Source: Beta vulgaris subsp. vulgaris (lineage: Eukaryota; Streptophyta; Magnoliopsida; Caryophyllales; Amaranthaceae). From it: DNA of 64,000 nt. The notes beneath the pieces were generated by a model. That model was given only the letters and a program-made list of their open reading frames with translations, searched no databases and was not told where the DNA came from. Location of the stretch: NCBI RefSeq assembly GCF_026745355.1, contig NC_079202.1:60704622-60768621 (forward strand). Direction: 5' to 3'. The translations under genes were made by a program, and so were the position numbers. Below, piece after piece: positions 12,209 to 23,420 of the stretch. The stretch's first letter is position 1; each line of letters opens with the position of its first letter.

Positions 12209-12234
12209 ACCTATTATTATTATTATTATTATTA
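12209..12234. repeat. (ATT)n microsatellite
   Basis: About 26 bases of ATT/TTA trinucleotide repeat, in the probable 5' leader intron of the nucleotidyltransferase gene. Confidence 0.9.
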
Positions 12235-12424
12235 TCTGGAGTTTAACTTTTGGATAATAAGAACACCAAAGTTGATTTTTTTTGCAATTTGCAAAGTGGG
12301 AAGGTACTTTGATTGAGTTGAAAATCTGGGTTAGTTTGGTGTTTTCTTAATCTGGATTGTTACTAGTGGGTAGGTTTTGGCTTAGGATTAGAGTATTGAG
12401 TGAAGGAAACTAGCCTTTGCTTGC

Positions 12425-15400
12425 ATGGGCGGGCTTGAGGCTAGGCAACAGCCAAGTGGGCTACACCCGAATGGGCTTCTGCCCAATGTATCTGCTTCGG
12501 TGATTCGTGTTGTAAATTCGGAACGATGGTTGAGAGCCGAGGAGAGAATTGCAGAGCTTATAGCCTGCATTCAGCCCAATCAGCCATCAGAAGAAAGGCG
12601 AAATGCTGTTGCTGATTATGTGCAGCGGTTGATCAGGAAATGCTTCCCTTGTCAGGTGAAGTTACCCCCTTTATAATGCTTGATTGCTAGGTGATAATTA
12701 GTGAGAGATTGATTGATTTGTTGTTTGACATTTCCCTGCCATTTCTTGCTAGTACTGTAGTGGTAGTACATGACCTTTTGTGCATTTACACTTCTAGTGC
12801 TGCTGTAATGCACTAATGCTATAAGAATTAGCCTTATGTTAACTGCTGTGTCAGTTTGATTTGTCTCACTTTGTGTTTCTGGAACATTTCGTATTTCGTA
12901 GTTATTATACTTACGCCTAATAGCATTTCCAGTATCAATAAATCTACCAATATTTAATGCTGTAACTCAATTCCATTATGCCGTTATAAGATTTGTACCT
13001 TTTTTGCTTGTTACCATGATTATGTATTAACTACTACCAAAGCTGTGCTGAGCTTGCATATTCAACCAGACTAATATTTTGCCTGTCATGATTTGCTGCA
13101 CAATCTATGCCTCAAATGTTTCTTCATCTTCAGTTGTTGTGCAGCATCCTACTAGTTCTTCCCTCTTTCTTATATTGGGATATTTACCTGTAATAGCAGC
13201 TAAACAAATGTGGCTCGCTTGGCTTTTATTGGCCATGTCTTTATGATTATATTGCTTGTGAAGTTGAGATGGGTTGTCATTTGCATACTTCATTTTGCCT
13301 TTGAGAAAGTAGAGAGTTCTCTGAGAGGATAACGTTTTCCTCCTTTTCCTCCCTCCCTAAGACCTAAGTAACACAACGTGTTACTACGTGTTTATTATGC
13401 ATCTCTCTTCAAAAGGTTAGTCCTTTGACGCCATCTCACCCCTCTAAGCACAGAAGCGTCAGTCTGTACAGGGATATCTGCTTATTGTTGTATCTGATCT
13501 ACGTCATTTTGATAGTTCTCCTCCTTAATATGTATTGTTACAGGTTTTCACTTTTGGGTCTGTTCCTCTGAAGACATATTTGCCGGATGGGGACATTGAC
13601 TTGACAGCATTTAGTAAAAACCAGTCTCTCAAGGAAACTTGGGCTAGTGAAGTGCGTGATATACTAGAAAGTGAAGAAAAGAATGAAAATGCAGAATTTC
13701 GTGTAAAAGAGGTCCAGTACATTCAGGCAGAAGTGAGTTATTCTTTCCATTTATCTGTTGTTACTCCATTTATGGCTTTTATAATGCAGCTAAATGTTGT
13801 TATGATTAATATTGTCCCTTTTCAGTTTGTTTTACTCTTATAACAGATAAATTAGTTAAATTATGGGTGTTGCTGTGAATCATGCTGACTAGTAAAATGT
13901 ATAATGTTGATTGATGCCACTGCACACTTGTAGTGATTGCTCCACTTTCTTGAATGATGTATCTGGAAATGTTGTTGTCTTACTTTGTGGGTAAGTCATT
14001 GTTGTCGGAGAGCACCACAAATTAATCTTGTTGCTTGTTTCGTAGATTACTTAAGATCCTTTATTTTTCTCTTCAGAGGGGTTGGGCCGTTGGGGTATTG
14101 TTGTAAACAGACAATGCAAAGTCTCCTTTAGAAATGCGCTCTTACATTTGGTATCTTCATGGTCATATAATGAATCCATCGATGCTTTGTGTGTCTGGGC
14201 CTTTATACTCCGTCTCTCACAGGGCCTCTTCTCTTCAACCAAAATCTTTCAAGCTTACCTAAACTTATGTAGATTATATTTGATAAAATATATCTGATTT
14301 TATTTGAACCTTTTTAAACACTATAAAGCACGTAAATATTAAGTACTCACACTTTTGGTATCTTCATGATCATTTAGTAGATCCATCGGTGCTCTGTGTG
14401 TTGGCGCTTATAATCTGTCTCCCACAGAGTCTCTTCTCTACAACTAAAATATTTCAAACTTATCTAAAATTATGCAGATTATATCTGACTAACAGGACAC
14501 TGAAAAGAACATAAACATGCACTTGTGAACAATGTCTTTGAGTAAAGCTGCTATGTGAAGCAAAACTCATAAGTAGGGCTGCAGCATTGCTCGCTAGTGT
14601 TTTATTTTTATAAAAAAGTTAAACCTAATATATATTTAACTGTGCGTTTTTTACAGGTGAAGATAATAAAGTGTCTTGTGGAAAATATTGTTGTGGACAT
14701 ATCATTTAATCAGTTGGGTGGGTTATGTACTCTTTGCTTCCTGGAAGAGGTGATGTTTTATTCCTTAATACTTGCTGTTGGATATTATTCAGAACTTGTG
14801 ATGATTGGATTTGCACTTTCCTAAATGATTTTTCCTAACTGCAGATTGACTACTTAATTGGTCGGAATCATCTTTTCAAACGTAGCATAATATTGATCAA
14901 AGCCTGGTGCTACTATGAAAGCCGTATATTGGGTGCTCATCACGGGCTTATCTCTACTTATGCCTTGGAGACCTTGGTTCTATACATATTTCATGTTTTC
15001 GATAATACCTTCACTGGACCTCTAGAGGTGCTTTACATTTTGCTATCATTTTGTTGTGTTAGATTCTGTACTCTCTCCAATGCCGACTAATAGCATGTGC
15101 TTTCCAGGTTCTTTATCGATTTTTGGAGTTCTTTAGTAACTTTGATTGGGATAATTTTTGCGTTAGCCTATGGGGTCCTGTATCTATTAGCTCACTTCCT
15201 GATGTAACTGGTATGCGTCCTACTTGCGGCTTATTCCTATTTAATTTAAGTGTTCTTGCTATTTGTGATATACTGAAATCTATTTTATATTCAATTCTAC
15301 AGCGGAGCCTCCTCGCAAAGATAGTGGATCGTTGCTGCTAAGTAGAGTATTTCTCGACTCGTGTAGTTATGTATATGCTGTCTGCCCTGGAGGCCTAGAA

Positions 15401-18400
15401 AATCAGGGACAGTCCTTTCCTCCCAAGCATTTTAATGTCATTGATCCTTTGCGTGTGAACAATAATCTTGGAAGAAGTGTTAGTAAAGGTACTCAATTCC
15501 TAACCCTAGTAAAAACAAATTTAGCTATCATTTTTCCTATATGAGGAGGCTTTCAAGCAATTTACTACGGTCTTTCCGAACGGAGCTTATTTCTGTAGAT
15601 TGCTTGTTTCTAATACCTTTAGTTGAACATAATTTGTGAAGTTTCTTCTTTTTGAGGGGCATGGTCTCACTTGTGCTTCGGTTAGAGGTGGCCTGTAGGT
15701 TGGGTCAGGCCAATACCGGCTTCCCAGGCTACTAGGTTAGTCCAGGTTACAACTGGCCTGATCGGTCCATCAAGTGGGTGGATCGTGGATGAAATTTCAA
15801 GCCAGCCTGTTTCATACTGACTCCATCACATCTTAGTTTGGCCAGCTATATTTGATCCCTTTGATATGTTGGCTCACCAAGATCAGTCGTTCTCCCGTCC
15901 TGGGTCAGCCCAGCCAGTTGCTTCCTGGCTGCTTCTGTTTTCTCCAAGCCTAGCCCTGCGCGTCACCTGAGAAACTAGCTTGACTAATTAATCAATAGTA
16001 ACGTTCTTTTTATAAAAAATATGCCTATTTCTGGTTGAAACTTGAGTGCTAAAACATCCTTTACTGAGCTATATTCTGTCATCAATTTGGGAGAGATGAA
16101 TATCTGATATCAACCTGGAAAAAAGGGAATACTTCCTCTGTTTTTTATTGAGTCAGTTCTCCCTTTTATGTGAAAGCTTTTCAGGAGAAGTGACTCACTT
16201 AGTAAAAAAACGGAGGAAGTATGTGTAACTCTGTGACCTGTTACATCATAACATGAGCAGGGAAGGGGATTGACTAAAAATATTATATAATATAGCATCA
16301 ACTGACTTCAAGTTTTTGTTGATGATCTAAAAGGATGTTGTTTATACTTGGCTTATTAATTTTGCAGGAAATTTCTACAGAATTCGCAGTGCTTTTGCAT
16401 TCGGGGCAAAGAGGCTAGCCAGGTTAGTGGATTGTCCTGAAGAAAACATTATTTTTGAGTTAAACCAGTTCTTTATGAATACATGGGAGAGGCATGGTAG
16501 TGGCATCCGTCCTGATGTCCCAAATAGTGACTCGTGGCGCTTAAGATCAACAAATCCAGATGATCAATCAACTAATCAAGAGAATGCCGTAAGTAGCAAG
16601 AATAGTATCAATTCATCAATGCAAGAAATTGAGGTTGAGGTTCCTCAGAGTACTCGGCCTCTATCCTCTCAACGTACTAGTTATCCACTGGAAAGCACTT
16701 CCAAAATCAATGATGTTGCTGAAGCTTCTTGCACACATGGTCAGAAGAATTTTGTGAATTTGACCAGTTCAAGGATTTTAGAGAAGGCTGAGAAGACCAA
16801 TCCTTCTCAGAGTGTGCAAATTGACAGAAGTAAGAAAAACCTGAGACCTGATCATTTGGTGAATGAAGTACAGGGGAAGTATCTTTTTGCTCGGACACGG
16901 TCAAGTCCTGAGCTCACTGATGCATATTATGACGCATCTTCACGAGCAAGGCGTAATAGACCTAATGAAATTGGGAGGAGCCAAATTGCTTCTTCAAAGA
17001 CGGATAGCAAACTTAGAAAAAATATAGCATCTGAAACCATGTCAACGCAAAGCACCGTGTCCTCGTCAGATGAACTTTTATCTGGAATGCACAGTTCCTC
17101 GCATCATATCACAGATGTTACTGCTGATTCCAACAGTATTTCAAATAGTTATGTTGATGATTCTGGAACTGGCATTGTGAGCGAGGATCACGCTTCTGTA
17201 GTGGGGACGCTAGGGATGCATCAAGAGGAGCAAGATCTTGTTAATCTGATGGCGTCCACATCTTTGCACAATTATGGTGGACAGGTCCCTATGCCTCTGA
17301 ATTTGGCATCAACTCATCTACCTGTACCAATATCTCAATCAGTGCTTGCCTCTATGGGATATGGTCAAAGAAGCATGGGAGGGATGGTCCCTGCTAACAT
17401 GCCCCTGATTGATCCTCACTGGGCTGCAAATTTGCAGTTTCAGCAAGGTTTGATATCATCTCCGTTGACCCAAATTTTTCCTGGAATTGGGATGTCTAGA
17501 AATTCTGAGGATCTAATTGAACAAGGTGATGAAAACTTTGGTTCTTTAGAAATGGCACGACAAGTTGCTGATAGTGAATATTGGCGTGAACGAGATACGG
17601 CTTCAAGTGGAGTGTTTGGCCAAGATGATTTGAGTTTAGAGACGCGGGAGGCAGATGACAGACAGCCTTCAACTTCCGGTAATTCCATCTTGGTTCCCTC
17701 GTCTCGCATGGCTAGTTCAGGGAGTTCTGTAAAAGCACAGCCAAAACTTAATAAGGAGTTTCGAGAGTCAATGAGAGATGAGTATGTGGAAAAATTTCAG
17801 GGCCAAGATAACCGAGTAAATGACTTTTACTCAGATGATAGGGTTTCTAGTGCTAGGTTTTCTTCTGCTTCTCAGGCTGGTTCAGTGAGAAGTAAGACAT
17901 CATCTGAGAGTTCATGGGATGGATCGTCTGCAAGAGTGTTGAAGGTGGCTAGGGAAAAGCGGGGGAAGAAAACAGTTGCTTCAGCTTCAGTACCTTCTAA
18001 TATACATGGAAAAGATAAAAATACCTTCGAACATGATGCTGCCGAGTTAGATGATAAAGCTAGAGATTGGAACAATGTGTCCACAACAGGGAATGAAATT
18101 GATGAAAGAAGTATAACTTCTCAGCATGCATCGACTTTGCATGTCCCAAGCCATCACTTGCCGGGCTTTGAAGTTTCACATACTAGTGGGTCTGATTCAA
18201 TTATAAATATTGCTCCCATGCTTGTGGGTCCTGGCTCACAGCAAATTCCTTTTACATTCTACCCCACTGGACCACCAGTACCGTTCTTGACTATGCTTCC
18301 TTATTATGGTTATCCTGCCGAGGCTGGAAGGTCTGATCCATCAAGTAATCCTCTACGTGGGGAGGAGGGTCTTGACCGCAGTGATTCTGGGCAAAAGATC

Positions 18401-21400
18401 GGTTTTTCTGAAGGGCATGATGCTTCTGATGTTTTGGATACCTATAATAATTCCATGAGAAGAGCAACTGCAGTGGAGTCTTTGGAAGAGCGAAAGCCTA
18501 ATATCCTTGACGGTGACTTCGCGAGCTACTGGCAAAATCTGCAATTTGGACGACTTTGCCAGGGCCCAAGGTTTCTTGGACCCGTCATGGGTCACTCCTC
18601 TGCTGCTGTACCTCCGATGTACTTACAAGGTCGCTTACCTTGGGATGGTCCCGGAAGACCTGTTGCAGCAAATGCGAACCTTTTGTCCCAGCTTATGAAT
18701 TATGGCCCTCGCCTGGTGCCAGTTGCTCCTCTTCAGTCTGTGTCGAGCAGACCCTCTACTGTCTACCAACGCTATGCTGATGAACTACCGAGATATCGTA
18801 GTGGAACAGGAACCTATTTACCAAACCCTGTAAGGCCATCTCTTATTCCTTCTGTGCATATTGTTGTCCATATTTTATTGTCTTCTGCATGTGATTGTTG
18901 CACTTGCATGTTTCAACAGTTCACATAGTAAGTTTGGATTGTTTTCTTTTTAACTCATTTTAAGCAATTTGGATGCGGGTTGAGTGGAGTGTGAGTACAC
19001 ATAATTACGAAGGCAAGTGAAGTCCTTAACTTTGATGCGAAATAGGAAGGACACCATTAAGAGAGATTTTAAAACTCTCAAACAAGTACAAGTATTAGAA
19101 GCCTTGAAAAACCCTTTAAAGGGCCTAACAGTAAAAAAACGCAAGGGTGAGATCTAAAGTATAAAGAATGATAAAAGAAGATACATGATGATATTCTGTA
19201 GATCAAGTTTATAGTCAGCTTCGACTGGAAGTGGAATACCAAAATGCAGGTTTTAATCTTCAGACATGGTTCTTCCATAATGCATTTAGCCAATGAGCAA
19301 CTATGTTAACATCTCTCTTGGCATGGAGCAGAACCACGATCCAATCTTCCTTTAGTATAGCATTAGCATTTTGAATGATAGCTCCAAGTTTATAACGAAA
19401 GAAGCAGCCGGCATTGTTTAGTATTAATACCAGCGCTTGAGTTGTAACCCTAGTTAAGACTATTGCTTTCTAAGCAAATGAGGTGCACTGAGACTGGAAG
19501 ACCCTGAAATTGCGATTCTCTCTTCCGAAGAATGATGGTAGCTCCCCTTCTTCTTTCTCTATTCCCACAAAAGTCAAACTGTAATTGTGTAGCTTCTCAA
19601 ACTGCCAGAAATTTCAAGTCCATTCTGTCTTGATCTTTCTAGCGACTTCCTCTCTCGCTTACACCAGCCTTTCTGAGTATTGTGACAGACTTCCACTAGC
19701 TCTCCTGTCCTGCCATTGTCTTTTGTGAGAGAAGCATTCGTTGAATATTGGCTAAACACTGAGGGGAATTAGTCATACAATGACACAATCTATGATGAAT
19801 AACTCGCTATTAGCTGTAACCTTTATGCTGCCAAGTAGAAAAAGAAAACTCATTTCTATCTCTCTAATGTGTTGGGGTGATGATCTATTACATGTTCCCT
19901 GGTGAGATATCTCAAGTAGACATCCGGACAGAGGCTGTGGGTCCGATGATGGCTGGGTGTGGATTCATAATGGAAGAGTAAGGTTTGTTAGGGCTGTAGG
20001 AACAGGATGAAAAAGTTTCGTTGGATCTGTTTACTGAGCTACTGTGCCTGTATATTATATCTGTAATCTTGAACACCCGAGTTACTTGGGGAGAGAGAGA
20101 GAGAGAGGGAGGGTTTTTAATAATTAGAAAATGATCGTGGATTGCAAGTTAATCTGGTAGCCCTGAATATTATAGTTCCTTACACCTCACATATCTTAGT
20201 CGTCCATCCCCAACCAGATCACTGCAAGACCCGCCTCTCCAGATAATTTGGGGTCAGCAGCTAGTATAATCCAACAGATAGGATTGCTTTGCATCTGGTA
20301 CAAATACTTTCTTTGACTGGCTGATTATCCTACTCTGCTTGCAAAACTATGATACTAATGTCTAATGTGCGTTCAATTATTATGCGACTGCTTGAGATCT
20401 TGGCTGATGATACATCAAGCTATCCCCATTGGTACTCAGGATATTGGTGATCGGATTATGGTGATCAGACTTAGGGAATCATCATAATTGCATAATAGAT
20501 TTTTTTTTTTTTGCTTTTGTTTCTCTTTCTTGTTTGTCTTCATAAAGTTGTCTCGAGCATCTACATGCCTATCTCTGAGAACTGAGAGGGTGAAGTACAT
20601 TGTTTCAGACTCATAGTTGTGTTATAAACTCAACTCTGATCTCTTGTTTTTATTAATCATTTGATATCTAATTGTTAATTTCTGTATGCTTCAGAAGGCC
20701 TCTGTTAGAGATCGGCATTCTTCTGGGACGAGAAGGAACAGTTACAACTATGACAGAAATGATCATGGTGACAGAGAAGGAAATTGGAATGCTGCGAAAG
20801 CGAGAGCTGCTGGGCGTGGTCACAATCGTAGCCAGGCTGAGAAGTTAAGGATTGACCGACAAGCAACCAATGAGAGTCGAGCTGACAGGGCTTGGTCTAC
20901 CTATAGACATGACCAAATATCTTCATATCAGACGCAAAATGGCCCATCACGACCCAGTTCCTCTCAGAGCAGCTTGGTAAATGTGGCTTATGGGATGTAC
21001 CCAATGCCAGGCATGAATTCAGGTGGGGTAACGTCAAATGGACCTGTTGTCATGCTATATCCATATGATCATAATTCTGGTTATGTATCACCCGGGGAGC
21101 AACTTGAGTTTGGCTCTCTTGGTCCTATGAGTGTTGTTGGCACGAATGATGCATCACAACCTGTTGAAGGAACTCGGTTGAGGAGAGCATATGAGGATCA
21201 AAGATTTCATGGGAGCTCTGCACAACAGTCTTCACCAGACCAACAGTCGTCCCCTCGCTTCCAAAGGTGAATCTTTCTCTCTCACATCTCCCTCTGTTGT
21301 CTGCAGCTTGAGGTAAATTATTGTCTCTATTTATCTAGCTCAATACTGCAGAAGCCTTTTTTATTCCTGCTGCTGCTTAGTTCTTATTCCTCAGTAACTT

Positions 21401-21598
21401 TATTAACAGTGATTATATTCTTGGGTTATAACAGGAGGATTTGATTATTTTGCCAGATCAGTGGCCCAAAGGAACTACCAGTTGAAAGATGAAGACTTTC
21501 CTCCGTTGGTGTTCCAAAATCAGGGACAAGGTGGTGGGAGGATCTTTAATGAAAAACACTCCTACCACCAGACTCTGATGCTTGCACCACAAGCATAG
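12425..21598 (+). CDS. Large nucleotidyltransferase with PAP/OAS1-like core
   Basis: Nine exons join in frame: 12425-12655, 13544-13732, 14657-14749, 14845-15027, 15108-15210, 15303-15488, 16368-18829, 20695-21266 and 21457-21598, giving 1386 aa. The N-terminal third is a polymerase-beta-type nucleotidyltransferase: FTFGSVPLKTYLPDGDIDL gives Gly82-Ser83 and the Asp94/Asp96 pair, with a third carboxylate probably at Asp154 (VVDISFNQLGG). A PAP/OAS1-like helical region follows (RSIILIKAWCYYESR, HHGLISTYALETLVLYIFH). From about residue 330 onward it is long, Ser-rich and probably disordered, ending in RNYQLKDEDFPPL. The family includes Arabidopsis At3g61690. Non-canonical poly(A)/terminal-transferase activity is inferred from the fold, not shown. 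The last acceptor was chosen at 21456 because only it keeps the conserved tail in frame. Long intron 18830-20694 holds nothing recognisable. Confidence 0.92.
14143..14493. repeat. Diverged tandem duplication inside intron 2
   Basis: A segment of about 145 bases at 14143-14292 recurs at about 14348-14493, offset by about 207 bases. Shared words include TTTGGTATCTTCATG, TCTCTTCTC, ACTAAAAT/CCAAAATC and ATTATATYTGA. It lies in intron 2 of the nucleotidyltransferase gene and shows no coding features. Confidence 0.8.
16132..16219. mobile_element. Short Stowaway-like MITE in intron 6
   Basis: An 88-bp element with TA at both sides. The ends are CTTCCTCTGTTTTTTATTGA and, inverted, CTTCCTCCGTTTTTTTACTA, leading into complementary TGAGTCA words. 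Most of the element can fold on itself. It lies in the intron before the long exon of the nucleotidyltransferase gene. Confidence 0.85.
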
Positions 21599-22189
21599 GA
21601 GGACGTGTGGGGTTGCGATGGCTGGGTTGGTGAACGGATCTGTCGGCTTGGTTCTGTACACTAGGAATCATTTTCCAAGCAACTCCCGCTCCAAGAGTCG
21701 AGGACTGGTGAACAAGGAAAAGATCATGAAATGGAGGTTCACGAATCAATCAATCCTTTATCCCCCACCCCCCCAAAAGTAAATGTGACAGGGGGTGAAA
21801 GGAGCAGCAGGCTGAGGCATTTGGGAGTTCAAAATTTTTAGGCTCTGACACACTGTAACTTAGTCAAAGTAGCTTGTAGAAACTACAAATAGGGCTTTTC
21901 TTTTGCCCTGATGAGCATCAGTTTTTCATTCTTACCCACTGTATTAGTAGGGGGTTCTTGACAAAGCTCATGTGATAGCTGTTTTCCAGTAGTTCAGATT
22001 TGCTATGAACAGTGTAGCAAACTCACCCTCATATTTAAAGGAGTAGACAGAAGTTGTTGATACTGTTCCTGTTCATCTTCTTGTCCTAATACTTGGGGAT
22101 TGTCTTCCATTAGTCTTTGCTGAACTTGTCATTAACTTACTGGACCACATCCCGGAGTTTGATCTTGTGAGGCAGTGGCTTATGTGTTT

Positions 22190-22418
22190 GGATCCTCTAG
22201 AGTTGTAAAATAGCTCTACAAGATGGAGTGTGAGCAATATCAATCTTTGAATAAAAAATCAATGGTTCATATATTCTCTTTTTAAAATTCTCACTATTTT
22301 TTCTCATCAAAACCCACCTTTTAATTTTTTCCTCCCACTAATATGAGCCATTGATTTAAAAATGTATGGTTCACATACAACTCTACCTTGTAGAGTTTCA
22401 TAAAACTCTAGAGAATTT
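22190..22418. mobile_element. MITE with long imperfect terminal inverted repeats
   Basis: The left end reads GGATCCTCTAGAGTTGTAAA and the right end, inverted, CAAATTCTCTAGAGTTTTAT, with complementarity continuing about 45 bases through CTCTACAAGRTRGAGT and a shared ATCAATGGTTCATAT-like region. A single related end occurs at about 41885-41930. The superfamily is not assigned because the target duplication is unclear. Confidence 0.7.
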
Positions 22419-22878
22419 GTACAGGTGGCCTGTGAGGGTAACTATGCAAACAAATCCTGATCAGTTCCCAACCAGTTTCTCCTTAACCGAAGAGAGAGGC
22501 AAAGAATACTCTTCCAATTGGAGAATACTAGAGCTACCCAATAGGGCAATAAGCAATTCTCCTCATACTACTCACTAAAAATATGAGTAAAATTCGTCTA
22601 GAGTGGGTTTAGCAAGCGCTTTTGAGGAAGTTTATAGAAATCGAGCTAAGTCAAAACTCTATTAATAGTGAAAATAGTGTTCGAGGCAAGATTTGGTGTC
22701 TAAAATAGTGTTTTATAAAAGCTAAAAAAAGCTTTCGTGGTAGATTTAGCTTTTGAAGATCGAATACTAATCGTTTTAAAAGCAATTTTGACATCTGTTT
22801 TTATTAGCTAACAACTAATAGCTACAACGACAATTAGTTTTGTCAAATAAACCCCAAATGATTTTCATATCAAATATA

Positions 22879-23083
22879 CTTCATTTGTTTCATTTTACTC
22901 GCTACACTTCTCAATTCACGGACTCCTAGGCAATTTTGGAAAAGAGAGGGGTAGAGAGTAAAAAGAAAAGGGACCCATGTGAGAGGACAAAGATAGAGAG
23001 AGTTTATTGCCTAAAAAAGAAATGTAACAAGTAATGTAAAACTTCCCACAATGAAAATTGTAGCGAGTATTATGAAAAGGAGC
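22879..23083. mobile_element. Stowaway-like MITE upstream of helicase
   Basis: Bounded by TA. The ends read CTTCATTTGTTTCATTTTAC and, inverted, GCTCCTTTTCATAATACTCG; both then share CTCGCTACA. It lies about 340 bp upstream of the helicase start codon. Confidence 0.75.
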
Positions 23084-23420
23084 ATATATAATAAATCAGA
23101 TATTTTTATCTCTCTCGTCTAAAGACCAAAAAAAAAAAACTATAGGCCAGTAGGCCCTATCCAAATTAGTGCTTTATTAAATTTTAAGTACACACTAGGC
23201 CAATAACGAAAAGATCAACCTAGTAAAAAAGAAGTCATATACCCAAAAAAATCTTCCCTAAACCTAAAAAAAACTCACTGAATTACTGGAAACCGGAAGC
23301 TGAAAAACCCTTCTTAAACCCTTTCTTCTTCCCACCTCAAATTCTCCACCATTTCCTAACCTTATCATAACTGGAAACCGGAAAAACCCAGAAATTCTCT
23401 CTCCTCCACCACTCCATCTG

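Larger units (their letters stand above)
7811..12424. other. Intergenic region between lipase and nucleotidyltransferase
   Basis: No coding exon found. It contains three SINE copies (8280-8416, about 9012-9104, 11107-11220) and a Tourist-like MITE (9138-9446), listed separately. The pyrimidine-rich stretch at about 11560-11720 looks like the 5' leader of the nucleotidyltransferase gene. A leader intron from about 11995 to about 12411 is plausible (GGTAAGATAA donor, AACTAG acceptor just before the ATG). A short (ATT)n tract lies at 12209-12234. The 7811-8260 and 9450-11090 parts hold nothing recognisable. Confidence 0.6.
21599..23420. other. Intergenic region between nucleotidyltransferase and helicase
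   Basis: The first few hundred bases are probably the 3' UTR of the nucleotidyltransferase gene. A long-TIR MITE lies at about 22190-22418 and a Stowaway-like MITE at 22879-23083. The remainder, to the helicase ATG, is its promoter and leader, with two copies of ACTGGAAACCGGAA at about 23284 and 23370. No other exon was seen. Confidence 0.6.

Noticed and set aside
15655..15960. GC-richer block in a nucleotidyltransferase intron
   Set aside because: It looks like decayed repeat sequence, but no family, ends or reading frame could be recognised.
16427..18928. Taking the 833-codon frame as a separate intronless gene
   Set aside because: It is the large exon of the nucleotidyltransferase: a spliced acceptor at 16367 extends it upstream in frame and a donor at 18830 truncates it.
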